This document shows, piece after piece, positions 44,001-51,799 of a stretch of DNA of 64,000 bases. Positions within the stretch are counted from its first letter, which is position 1. Each line of letters begins with the position of its first letter. Position numbers and translations under genes: made by a program. Under the pieces are notes generated by a model, which had not been told where the DNA came from, did not search any database, and was given only the letters and a program-made list of their open reading frames with translations. Source of the stretch: a virus; the IMG/VR virus record IMGVR_UViG_3300009181_000043, positions 1-64,000 of that record; one strand, written 5' to 3'.

Positions 44001-44213
44001 AATCTACCAAGACCCAATATTATTTGCATTGACGAGGGATGGGGGACGTTAGATCAATCAAACATAGCATCTGTTGGTAACTTATTTACATATCTAAAAC
44101 ATCAATTTGATTTCATTTGGATCATTTCACATTTAGATTCTATAAAAGACTCAGTTGACGTTTTGCTAGAGATTACGAAGGAGAATGGTTTCTCTAAAAT
44201 TGTTTATAAATGA
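41025..44213 (+). CDS. 46/47: Fused SbcD-SbcC / gp47-gp46 nuclease-ATPase
   Basis: A 1062-residue single polypeptide. Residues 1-~370 are Mre11/SbcD-like: QVSDIHI (D19, H21), VTGDVFH, AGNHDA, LFHGPV and MLGDIHKHQ. Residues ~390-1062 are Rad50/SbcC-like: Walker A APNASGKSS near 420, a zinc hook CEYC (C737, C740) inside a long coiled coil, the signature ASGMEKFVSGLAIRVA, and IICIDEGWGTLD near 1000. In T4 these are two proteins (gp47 and gp46). The complex degrades and processes DNA ends for recombination and replication. No stop or frameshift separates the halves. Confidence 0.93.
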   Translation: MIVLKNTDTKFDFAVQVSDIHIRLTKRHDEYTSVFDRFYGFLDKLGKNASAICVVTGDVFHNKSDLSPECVHIGIDFLKNCANRMPTILIAGNHDATLANKSRLDCLTPIVQGLNHPNLYYLKSSDVFRYENILFNHFSVFDEPDKYIKYDSIPPKYRHETEHHVALFHGPVNNAVTDVGYTVSNRAITNELFDGHQIVMLGDIHKHQILQEYDDANGKPVVVYAGSMIQQNHGEDLKGHGFLLWDLKRKMFKHYELANDYGFYTVEINKGKLLTDIKDLPKKARIRTKCFESIPSQVKDVMAELKQKCEILESTFIRVDEFDTNNSKVTHLLDIHNIFNVDYQNKLIEDSLTGKKVDAALIEKVKILNKTINTQIPKDKTPKNIRWKPKTFEFDNMFSYGEGNFIDFTQLRGTIGLFAPNASGKSSIMDALAFCVFDKFSKGYKAGHVLNTQKMTFKCKFNFEVSGVDYFIEREGKADKKGNVKVEVKFYKLENGNEVPLNGEARRSTNDIIRDYVGTYDDFILTVLSIQNSKTGSFVDLGQTERKDLLCQFMGLNVFDQLYNIANENFKETNTLLKSVSKDQLDADLVNISGSIDINQSNITSFNSELTVLEQTKDEHNNNLLQLSKNIVKLDSVKYVDIVGLEKNKIDYEEKVGKFQSDIVDNKTKMESIELQLSQLSSSLKLCENIETTYQEYKDVKKLEESKQHQIDRLKVVIKSKVDKLKKLEEHKYDPNCEYCINNVFVKDAIATKQDLENEKINAAIIIGEYNTLKAKVEAFGDIETTYQTCQSGNNEKIKLEKRREIINTSILRDENYLITLQNTLKATVDAIDNFYKNKDTIENNQMLLNQIDEHKAIIKDIESEIKSVNSKLFTASTEKGKLELQYKNTTEQLNKVKELEVSYEAYKLYTAVISRDGIPYEVITKTLPEIEKEVNNILSQIVEFTVTLTTDGKNIMSNIVYDDKRWPLEMASGMEKFVSGLAIRVALINISNLPRPNIICIDEGWGTLDQSNIASVGNLFTYLKHQFDFIWIISHLDSIKDSVDVLLEITKENGFSKIVYK

Positions 44214-44287
44214 TTAGAGTTCTTGAAGACAAAAAAAGAAAATGGGTATAGTAAGATAGATTTTCGGTAAGAAAAAATACAAGTTGA

Positions 44288-44330
44288 TATAAATAGTTCA
44301 CGGTTCCACTTTTTTGGCAATATTTATAAA
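44288..44330 (+). promoter_or_regulatory. Late promoter region of sheath gene
   Basis: A forward TATAAATA (44288-44295) and an inverted TATTTATA (44321-44328) precede the sheath ATG (44382). The leader contains the ribosome-binding site AAAGGA near 44366-44371. It is one of the few leaders in the window with a real Shine-Dalgarno site, as expected for a very highly expressed protein. Confidence 0.55.
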
Positions 44331-44381
44331 GTAAACATAACTATCCAAAGTTAGGGTTAACACTGAAAGGAATATAAACAT

Positions 44382-47300
44382 ATGCCAATACAAGAAGGTG
44401 GACGTTGGAGTCCAGAACAATCAATAGTATCTCCCGGCGTTTTTACCCGAGAGATTGATCAATCGGGCCTCGCCCAAGGCGTGGCCAACATCGGTGGTGC
44501 TATCGTGGCACCATTTGCAGACGGTCCTGCATTTTTTCCAAGAATCGTCACCGACGTTGCAACATTAGAACAGGTGTTCGGTGTTGCTGACGGCGTTTAT
44601 TACGGACCATACACCACCAAGGAATACTTGATTCAACAAGGCGTCGTAACAGTCGTTCGTGTTGGTGGTTTGACTGGTTATTGGCAAAAGAATCCGCTGG
44701 TGGTTTATGCACAACCCGGCGCTTGGGCACGCAGCAGCGATATTGGTGCATTGACAACAGCATCGTTCATGTATTTGAACAGTGACAACTATACTGCAAA
44801 TATTCAATACGTTCACTCAAGTTCAGCATGGGTAATCCCTGCCGCTGGTACATCCGGTATTCCTACAGGCCCTGAGTCTGGTATCAGCGCAAGTATTAGT
44901 TTGACTACCAAGGCACAAGTAGTAAGTTTCCTTGGATCTTACTCATATTTGGCAAATATCAATAATTTGTCAGCATCGTTGTCAACAGCATTGACTGCAA
45001 GAAAATTGGTAAGTATTACTACCCTTAATGCATATGCCGCATTTAGCGCATCGGTTGTGGCAGGTAGCGGCAAGGTCGCCAAAAATGGTGGATCTTCTGA
45101 TTATGCTCTGGCTGCGTTCGACGTGGAAAAATTCATTCCAAAAGGTGGTTTCTATGTGTCGGGGTCTGGTTTAGCTCAAGAAACTCGATCATTGAATTCA
45201 ACACTCAATGGTGTGTGTACTGGTAACAATGCCGTTCGTAGTTGGCCCGCTAACTCTGGTTCGTATTTGACAGCATCAATCACAGTTTCGGATGGTCAAG
45301 TAACTTGGCCATTTGTGTTTATTCTGTCAGCATATCCATCGGTCGCAAACACCACGGGATATACTTTCAATAAACTAGCAGGATCTATTAAGAATCTATT
45401 TGCGCCGGTAGTTGCGTATGATAATTCGTTTGTAAAGTTTAGTGGTAGCATCAGTGCTCGCTTTGGTGCTGCTGCACTGACCAGCAATTATCCAGCAAAT
45501 TATGCTGGTACTGGGTATTTGAGTGGTAGCCAACTATACGGTGGCAAGCAATTGAGTCTGGGAACTGTTGGTACTACCAATCGATTGGTTAGAAAATTCA
45601 CAGCCCAAGGGCCTGGAAACACCAACTACAGTGGGTTTTTCTATATGTCATCAAGTGCTCAAGGTCAAAACACCGATGAAGCAACTCAAATTGCAACAGC
45701 AATCAACGAAAGCTCTGAAACTGTGTTTCGGTTGAGTTCTTCTAAGTTGAATATGGGTAGCACCACATCAGACATTACTTTGGCATATGACAAAGACACA
45801 TTTGATGCAACCAGCACACTGATTGTTCACAGCGCAAGTTTCGCAAGTGTACGTAGTGCCGCTACTTGCGGCGCAGCACTTCGCTTCTTGGGTATTGTAT
45901 CAGGTGCATACGGTCCATACGATGGTACATTCGTAGCCGATGCTAATGGAAGCGCAGATCCATGTAATCCTGCTGGTGACGGTCGTAAGAACATGGTGTT
46001 GGGTGTGTTGGCTAATACCCAAAATGCTTCAACTCAATTCGACAACAACTATGCGGTATATGGATTTGTGGACTCAACCGTGGCTCAATTGACAAGCTCT
46101 GTATATCCTTACAAGGGCAACATCAATCCTACCGAAAACCAATATCAATTGGCTTTGCGTTACAACTTCACCGATCCGGATGGTAACACCACAGATGGTA
46201 CATATGGTTACTATGGTTTCAGCTTGAATGAGTCTGACAACAACTACATCAAGGATGTGTTTGGTGCCGATCCTACGGTTGGTAATCCATCAAAGCAAAT
46301 CGCTGGACAGAAGGTAGAAGCAGCATACACCTACGTTTTGTTTGAAGACAGCATTCAACGTTTCTTGGCAGAAAAGACTCGTTCAACAGCTGAGGGTGGT
46401 GGTTGGAAATTGCAAGTGGCAACCGCGCCTTCGTCTGGATTCAGCGTTGGTGAATCTATGAAATTCGTAGATCAATATTCATACGATCCAAACAGTGGTG
46501 ATTCACAATTCGCAATCAGCAATGCATCAACACCTTGGATCTACAGTCAACAAATTGCTCCATTCAAGGGTAGTTCAGATGCATCTGCACACCCAGTCAA
46601 GTTCAAGTTGTTTAAGGTTCATACCTTGAGCGATGGTACATTGAGTAACCAAAAGTACAAGATCGAAATCAGCAACGTCAAGTTGGCTGGTACAGTTCCA
46701 GGTAGCAACTATGGTACGTTTACACTCGCAGTTCGCTCATATAGCGATACTGATAAGCGTCCTAAGTATTTGGAAATCTACCAAAACTTGAACCTTGACC
46801 CAGACAGCGCAAACTTCGTGGCTCGCCGCATCGGTGACCGTTACGCATATATTACCTTCTCAGGTAAGATTGTGGAATACGGAACTTATGTAAACTTGAG
46901 CCGTAACATTCGTATTGAAATGACAGACACTGCTTACCCAGAGAGTATCGTTCCTTACGGATTTGAATCATATAGTAGCCCAGTCGATAGTACGTTGAGT
47001 ACCTTCTTGCCAGCAGTTCGCTACAGCAAGGCTTCTATCTACGGTCTTGGACCCGGTAAGTATCCATCGGGTACTGTGTTTGGTGAAGTTCCAGAGGCAA
47101 GTGAAGAAATTGCATATCTGTATCCTACCGCATCGTTTGGTGTTGGTGTAGATATTGATACCAAGCAATGGTTCAAGCCGCTGCCATACTACGGTGGTAA
47201 TGATCAAAACGGTGACAACATCGACTTTGATCTTGAAGCCAAGGTTTGGGGAACTGAAAACGCTCACTATTATGCTCAAGGTGTGGCCGCAAGCACGGGT

Positions 47301-48374
47301 TCACTCCTAGATCCCGCATTGAGTGGTAGTATTCCAAGCACCTACGATCCAGTAAACGAATCAACCTACGTCAGACTGCGTAAGTTCGTAGTTGGTTTCC
47401 AAGGTGGTTTCGATGGTCAATGGCCTGCAATTCCAATCAATGTTGGAAGCGACATCACCGCCGGTAACACTCAAGGTCTTGATTGTACCTCAATCAAGAG
47501 CCCTGGTAGTATCGGATACAAGCAATGTATTGCTGCTCTGAGTAACTCTGACGAGTGGGATATTAACTTGATTGCTCTACCAGGCATCTTCTGTGAACAA
47601 CACAGCTATGTTACTAACTTGACAATTGACATGTGTACACAACGTGGTGATTGTTTCTACATCATGGATAACGTGGTGTTCCCAGCAAGTAACCAAAGCG
47701 TTGGATTGATTGATGCTGCTATCAACAGCGTCGCAACAATCGACAGCAACTATGTTGCTACTTACTATCCTTGGATCAAGATTCTTGATACCAACTTGAA
47801 CAAGGTAATCAGTGTACCTCCATCAGTGGTGTTACCTTCAATCTATGCAGCAAACGACAATTCTGCTGCTGAATGGTATGCTCCAGCAGGTTTGAACCGT
47901 GGTGGTATTCCACAAGCAGTTCAAGTACTTGATCGTTTGACTCATCAAGAGCGTGATCAATTGTATGAAGGTCGTGTTAACCCAATCGCAGCATTCCCAG
48001 GACAAGGCATTGTAGTTTGGGGTCAAAAGACTCTACAAATTGCTCCAAGTGCATTGGATCGTGTGAATGTTCGCCGCTTGTTGATCAACTTGAAGAAGTT
48101 TATCGCAAGCTCAAGCAACTACTTGGTGTTTGAACAAAACGTTGCAGCAACACGCAATCGCTTCTTGGCAATTGTTAACCCATACTTGGAGAGTGTACAA
48201 CAACGTAACGGTATCTATGCTTATCAAGTTAAGATGGATGCAGCTAACAACACTCCAGACTTGATCGATAGAAATATTCTATACGGTCAGATCTATATTC
48301 AACCAACTCGTACAGCAGAATTCATTATGTTGGACTTCAACATCATGCCGACTGGTGCGACTTTCTCAGCTTAA
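44382..48374 (+). CDS. 18: Tail sheath protein (gp18-like, very large)
   Basis: A 1330-residue protein, about twice the 659 residues of T4 gp18. The N-terminus SPGVFTREIDQSG and APFADGPAFFPRIV, and the C-terminus DRLTHQERDQLYEGRVNPIAAFPGQGIVVWGQKTLQ...RVNVRRLLINLKKFI, are hallmarks of contractile sheaths. The middle (roughly residues 130-900) is Ser/Thr/Gly-rich and contains extra domains absent from gp18, probably exposed on the tail surface. It is preceded by a promoter and a Shine-Dalgarno site and followed by a strong terminator. A separate tube gene (gp19) is not seen after it. Confidence 0.92.
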   Translation: MPIQEGGRWSPEQSIVSPGVFTREIDQSGLAQGVANIGGAIVAPFADGPAFFPRIVTDVATLEQVFGVADGVYYGPYTTKEYLIQQGVVTVVRVGGLTGYWQKNPLVVYAQPGAWARSSDIGALTTASFMYLNSDNYTANIQYVHSSSAWVIPAAGTSGIPTGPESGISASISLTTKAQVVSFLGSYSYLANINNLSASLSTALTARKLVSITTLNAYAAFSASVVAGSGKVAKNGGSSDYALAAFDVEKFIPKGGFYVSGSGLAQETRSLNSTLNGVCTGNNAVRSWPANSGSYLTASITVSDGQVTWPFVFILSAYPSVANTTGYTFNKLAGSIKNLFAPVVAYDNSFVKFSGSISARFGAAALTSNYPANYAGTGYLSGSQLYGGKQLSLGTVGTTNRLVRKFTAQGPGNTNYSGFFYMSSSAQGQNTDEATQIATAINESSETVFRLSSSKLNMGSTTSDITLAYDKDTFDATSTLIVHSASFASVRSAATCGAALRFLGIVSGAYGPYDGTFVADANGSADPCNPAGDGRKNMVLGVLANTQNASTQFDNNYAVYGFVDSTVAQLTSSVYPYKGNINPTENQYQLALRYNFTDPDGNTTDGTYGYYGFSLNESDNNYIKDVFGADPTVGNPSKQIAGQKVEAAYTYVLFEDSIQRFLAEKTRSTAEGGGWKLQVATAPSSGFSVGESMKFVDQYSYDPNSGDSQFAISNASTPWIYSQQIAPFKGSSDASAHPVKFKLFKVHTLSDGTLSNQKYKIEISNVKLAGTVPGSNYGTFTLAVRSYSDTDKRPKYLEIYQNLNLDPDSANFVARRIGDRYAYITFSGKIVEYGTYVNLSRNIRIEMTDTAYPESIVPYGFESYSSPVDSTLSTFLPAVRYSKASIYGLGPGKYPSGTVFGEVPEASEEIAYLYPTASFGVGVDIDTKQWFKPLPYYGGNDQNGDNIDFDLEAKVWGTENAHYYAQGVAASTGSLLDPALSGSIPSTYDPVNESTYVRLRKFVVGFQGGFDGQWPAIPINVGSDITAGNTQGLDCTSIKSPGSIGYKQCIAALSNSDEWDINLIALPGIFCEQHSYVTNLTIDMCTQRGDCFYIMDNVVFPASNQSVGLIDAAINSVATIDSNYVATYYPWIKILDTNLNKVISVPPSVVLPSIYAANDNSAAEWYAPAGLNRGGIPQAVQVLDRLTHQERDQLYEGRVNPIAAFPGQGIVVWGQKTLQIAPSALDRVNVRRLLINLKKFIASSSNYLVFEQNVAATRNRFLAIVNPYLESVQQRNGIYAYQVKMDAANNTPDLIDRNILYGQIYIQPTRTAEFIMLDFNIMPTGATFSA

Positions 48375-48392
48375 TACTGAGTTAGCTTAAAC

Positions 48393-48426
48393 AAAACCCC
48401 GCCCCTAAAAAGGCGGGGTTTTTTCT
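48393..48426 (+). terminator. Rho-independent terminator after sheath
   Basis: Perfect 11-bp stem AAAACCCCGCC/GGCGGGGTTTT (48393-48403/48412-48422), loop CCTAAAAA, followed by TTCTTTT. It closely resembles the terminator at 50031-50058. Confidence 0.93.
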
Positions 48427-48481
48427 TTTATATTTTTGAAGTGTATGTTAATATGTATCTATTAGATAAGGAGTATTGTAT

Positions 48482-49987
48482 ATGACTGAACGAGGTAAAA
48501 AAATAAGAGACGCATTTTTCAAAAAGTATGGTGTTTATCATCCATCTCAACTGCCTGAAGTTAAAGCTAAAATAAAGCAAAAACGAGAAAGTGGTGCGTA
48601 TGACAACATGGTGAAAAAGATGAAGGACACTCTCAAAGAAAAATATGGAGATGAAAACTATAACAATGTAGAGAAGGGAAAACGCACCAAATTGGCGAAG
48701 TATGGGGATGAAAACTATAATAACCGAGATAAAATGACGCGGACCAACAATCAGAAATATGGAATGAATGTTTCGCCCAACACTCTTAAAAGAACTCAAG
48801 AACGTGCATCCAATGGAGATATTGGCTTCAAATCTGATCAATTTAAGCAGTATCTCAAAGATAATAATATAGAGAATGTGTCTCAATTGACGGACGTTAA
48901 AGAAAAAAAGAGACAAGAGATGATCAATCGTATGGTTACAAACATTTTTGAGGGTGGTCGCCTTAATAAGATTGTATTACCGATTTTTCAACGAGACGAA
49001 TATACAGGATGTGATTATGATAAGATGTATAAGTTTAAGTGTTGTAAATGCAACAATGAATTTCAAGATAATTTATACTCGGGAAATATTCCACGGTGTT
49101 TGAATTGTTATCCTCACAATAGGTTTAAGTCATCAATAGAAACTGAGATCTTGGATTTCTTACAGTCACATAACATAGAAACAAAACACCATAATAGATC
49201 TATATTAAATGGAGACGAAATTGATATATACGTACCATCCCTTAATTTTGCAATTGAATGTGATGGTGTTTATTGGCACAGTGAAATTGCTGGCGGCAAG
49301 AACAAACAGTATCATCTTAGCAAAACATTGAGGTGTAATCAACAAAATATTCAATTGATGCATATATGGGATTGGGAATGGCGTTGTAAAAATTCTATAA
49401 TTAAAAGTATTTTGCTTAATAAGATGGGTAAGTCTACAAAAATTTATGCACGAAAATGTGTTGTTAAAGAAGTATCAAATGAAGATAAATCAAATTTTTT
49501 GGAAGACAATCATATACAGGGAGACGATACGTCATCAATACGATTGGGGTTATATCATAACAACGCATTGGTTTCTATAATGACATTTGTCAAATCCAGA
49601 TACGATAAAAAATATCAATACGAACTGTCTAGATATTGCAATTTATTGAACACAAATATCGTGGGAGGATCGTCTAAACTATTTACACATTTTATTAAAA
49701 ATTATGATGCAAATTCAGTTGTGACTTACAGCGATAAACGTTTATTTACAGGAAAAGTTTATGCGGGGTTGGGTATGCGGGTGTTGAAAGATACTCCGTG
49801 TGGTTATCATTATTTTCATAAAAATAACGGCGTTCCAATAAACAGAACTCATTTTCAAAAACACAAGCTTGATAAAACCTTGGAAAAATTTGATTGTGAT
49901 TTGAGCGAGTGGCAGAATATGCAAATAAATGGTTATGATCGTATCTGGGACTGTGGTCACTTCAAGTACGAATGGCTGAGAATGTAA
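48482..49987 (+). CDS. Free-standing Vsr-fold homing endonuclease
   Basis: A 501-residue protein. The N-terminal 120 residues carry repeated KYG-containing units (KYGVYHPSQLPEVKAK; KYGDENYNN twice), a common DNA-reading module in phage homing nucleases. A cysteine pair region (CCKC...CLNC) follows. Residues 244-266 (EIDIYVPSLNFAIECDGVYWH) show the Vsr/EDxHD nuclease motif of the I-Bth0305I type. The C-terminus is a basic recognition-like region. It has a clear Shine-Dalgarno AAGGAG at 48468-48473. AT-rich by eye and flanked by twin terminators, it was probably inserted between two structural genes. Confidence 0.85.
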   Translation: MTERGKKIRDAFFKKYGVYHPSQLPEVKAKIKQKRESGAYDNMVKKMKDTLKEKYGDENYNNVEKGKRTKLAKYGDENYNNRDKMTRTNNQKYGMNVSPNTLKRTQERASNGDIGFKSDQFKQYLKDNNIENVSQLTDVKEKKRQEMINRMVTNIFEGGRLNKIVLPIFQRDEYTGCDYDKMYKFKCCKCNNEFQDNLYSGNIPRCLNCYPHNRFKSSIETEILDFLQSHNIETKHHNRSILNGDEIDIYVPSLNFAIECDGVYWHSEIAGGKNKQYHLSKTLRCNQQNIQLMHIWDWEWRCKNSIIKSILLNKMGKSTKIYARKCVVKEVSNEDKSNFLEDNHIQGDDTSSIRLGLYHNNALVSIMTFVKSRYDKKYQYELSRYCNLLNTNIVGGSSKLFTHFIKNYDANSVVTYSDKRLFTGKVYAGLGMRVLKDTPCGYHYFHKNNGVPINRTHFQKHKLDKTLEKFDCDLSEWQNMQINGYDRIWDCGHFKYEWLRM

Positions 49988-50030
49988 TCTTTGGAGTTTA
50001 ATCGTATTAATATATTAATCTTGACCACAC

Positions 50031-50058
50031 CCCGCACCTAAAAAGGTGCGGGTTTTTT
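50031..50058 (+). terminator. Rho-independent terminator after homing endonuclease
   Basis: 8-bp stem CCCGCACC/GGTGCGGG (50031-50038/50045-50052), loop TAAAAA, followed by TTTTTTG. Its loop and stem design mirror the terminator at 48393-48426. Confidence 0.9.
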
Positions 50059-50068
50059 GTTTTTCCAT

Positions 50069-50078
50069 ATATTTATAG
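50069..50078 (+). promoter_or_regulatory. Putative late promoter octamer (ATATTTATAG)
   Basis: TATTTATA at 50070-50077 ends 4 nt before the ATG at 50082 and follows a terminator. Confidence 0.5.
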
Positions 50079-50081
50079 ATA

Positions 50082-51116
50082 ATGATCAAATTAAATATTC
50101 TCCTAAATGAAGTATTGAGTGAAGGTGGAGCGGGTGGTCACATGGACCATCCTTTTGACTTTGCTAGCAATGGCAAACAACTTGTCAATGTATTTGTAAA
50201 AACAATTGATACATTGAAAAAGGGTACCGGAAGTGTAAAAATTGATGGTGTCAATGCCAGCATTCGTTTAGCCAATGGACAATTTGTAATGGATCGTGGT
50301 AGTGCTAAACCGTTTGATGTGCAGGGTATGCGACCATCCGATTTGGCAAAACGGTTTGAACCTGGACATGGATTCATAAAGATTGGTAGTAAGGTTATCA
50401 ACATTTTTGACGATGCAATTCCAAGTACACAATCAGAACTGCAACAACTTGGTCTATTGAATAATCCAAATATTCTATTGAATGTGGAATATGTTGAGGG
50501 GCAGACAAATGTTGTGGGATATGGAGACATTGGAAACTTTTTAGCAATTCACGGACTCAAAGAAATCAAACCAAAAACCTTTGGTAAAACTGGACAAGTA
50601 AAAAGTCGTGTGGCAGTGGAAATTTCTTATGATAAAGATGTGATGCAAAGTTACATCAATAAGTTGAATATTGTTGCCAAGAAATATGGTTTCAAAGTAT
50701 TGGGTAGTGTTGGCACAACATTCAAATCGGAGCCTAGTTTGTCAAAACCACTGAATGAAAAGATTACACTGTATCCAGACGGTCAACCAGTAACAAAGAG
50801 TCTCAACGATTGGTTGAAAGCTGTTAAGATCGAAACTCCACTAATTACCCGTGAGCAGTTTATTGCGGCCAGAAAGAGCAAAAATATTGGTAAAGATTTT
50901 GTTGGTCAAGATATTAAAAAGATTATCAACGATACTGTTGTGTATATTGCCACAATCAAATTGGGTGATGAAATTTTGAAAAATGCCACCAGTGAGATTG
51001 GTGATTTAGAAAAACACGAAGGTATTGTGATTCGTGATCCGAGCATTTATAGTAAACCATATAAAATAACTGGTAGCTTCATTATTAATGGACTTCAGAG
51101 TGGTTTTAGCAAATAA
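50082..51116 (+). CDS. Nucleotidyltransferase/ligase-fold protein (DUF6267-like)
   Basis: A 344-residue protein. It begins with EGGAGGHMDHPFDF, a motif I associate with the DUF6267-type phage family. Motifs of the covalent nucleotidyltransferase (DNA/RNA ligase) superfamily follow: K53-I-D-G in VKIDGVNASIRL (motif I), LLNVEYVEGQT (motif III-like) and EGIVIRDP (motif IV), then KPYKITGSF (motif V-like). It may seal nicks or modify ends. A role near packaging is inferred only from the neighbouring terminase and portal genes. Activity is unproven. Confidence 0.7.
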   Translation: MIKLNILLNEVLSEGGAGGHMDHPFDFASNGKQLVNVFVKTIDTLKKGTGSVKIDGVNASIRLANGQFVMDRGSAKPFDVQGMRPSDLAKRFEPGHGFIKIGSKVINIFDDAIPSTQSELQQLGLLNNPNILLNVEYVEGQTNVVGYGDIGNFLAIHGLKEIKPKTFGKTGQVKSRVAVEISYDKDVMQSYINKLNIVAKKYGFKVLGSVGTTFKSEPSLSKPLNEKITLYPDGQPVTKSLNDWLKAVKIETPLITREQFIAARKSKNIGKDFVGQDIKKIINDTVVYIATIKLGDEILKNATSEIGDLEKHEGIVIRDPSIYSKPYKITGSFIINGLQSGFSK

Positions 51117-51137
51117 AACTGTTTTAGCAAATAAAAC
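51104..51137 (+). repeat. Tandem duplication at gene end (18-bp period)
   Basis: TTTTAGCAAATAAAAC occurs at 51104-51119 and again at 51122-51137. The first copy includes the last codons and stop of the ligase-fold gene, and the second is non-coding. Confidence 0.85.
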
Positions 51138-51154
51138 AAATACGTATTGGTGTT

Positions 51155-51799
51155 ATGAAAAGAGCGCAAAATAAAAGTAATCTCGAAATCATTAAAGACT
51201 ATGTTGAGGGAAATAGACCATTTGTTCAAGTTGGTTATGATGTAAACCTGACAGACTCACAGCGTAGAGAAGGTGATCAGTGGGAAGATGGTCAAGGTAA
51301 GAAGTGGGTAATGAAAGATGGACGCAGGCGACGAGTTCCAAAGGTTGCCAGATTTATCAATGAACAACGTTGTAAAGATTGTAATATGGATGTTCGTTGG
51401 GGCAATTATTTGGACGATCAAGTTTGGCCAAAAACACATTTTTGCTATGATTGTTTTATAAACAATGAAACTCGCATGAAACTTGATGGTACTTGGGAAT
51501 ATTTTGACAGGGCCCGAGATTTGCGCAATGAACGTAGTATTACAAGTGACTACAAAAAGAAATTTGATGAAACACTAAAGTGGTGTAATGACCACGAAAA
51601 TAAGCCTCTGGAGTTTATCAACGAAGATGGTAGCATTGAAAAATGGGAGGGTGTTGGTAGTGATATTGAAAAAATCCGTGCGGATGTATCCAAAGATCTA
51701 GAGTTTATAAATGCGAGATTGGCGGAAATAGACGGTATTATAGCGGATTGTGAGGCAAAATATGAGTCAGCAAAACTACAGAGATCTAATAAAGGCTGA
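51155..51799 (+). CDS. Zinc-ribbon protein before terminase
   Basis: A 214-residue protein. It contains a zinc ribbon CKDCNMD...CYDC (two CxxC pairs about 24 residues apart), a hydrophilic N-terminal part and a C-terminal coiled coil (EKIRADVSKDLEFINARLAEIDGI). Its 3' end overlaps the large terminase start by 38 nt, so expression is coupled. The position matches that of a small terminase (gp16), but the sequence does not show the usual gp16 features. The role is therefore open. Confidence 0.6.
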   Translation: MKRAQNKSNLEIIKDYVEGNRPFVQVGYDVNLTDSQRREGDQWEDGQGKKWVMKDGRRRRVPKVARFINEQRCKDCNMDVRWGNYLDDQVWPKTHFCYDCFINNETRMKLDGTWEYFDRARDLRNERSITSDYKKKFDETLKWCNDHENKPLEFINEDGSIEKWEGVGSDIEKIRADVSKDLEFINARLAEIDGIIADCEAKYESAKLQRSNKG

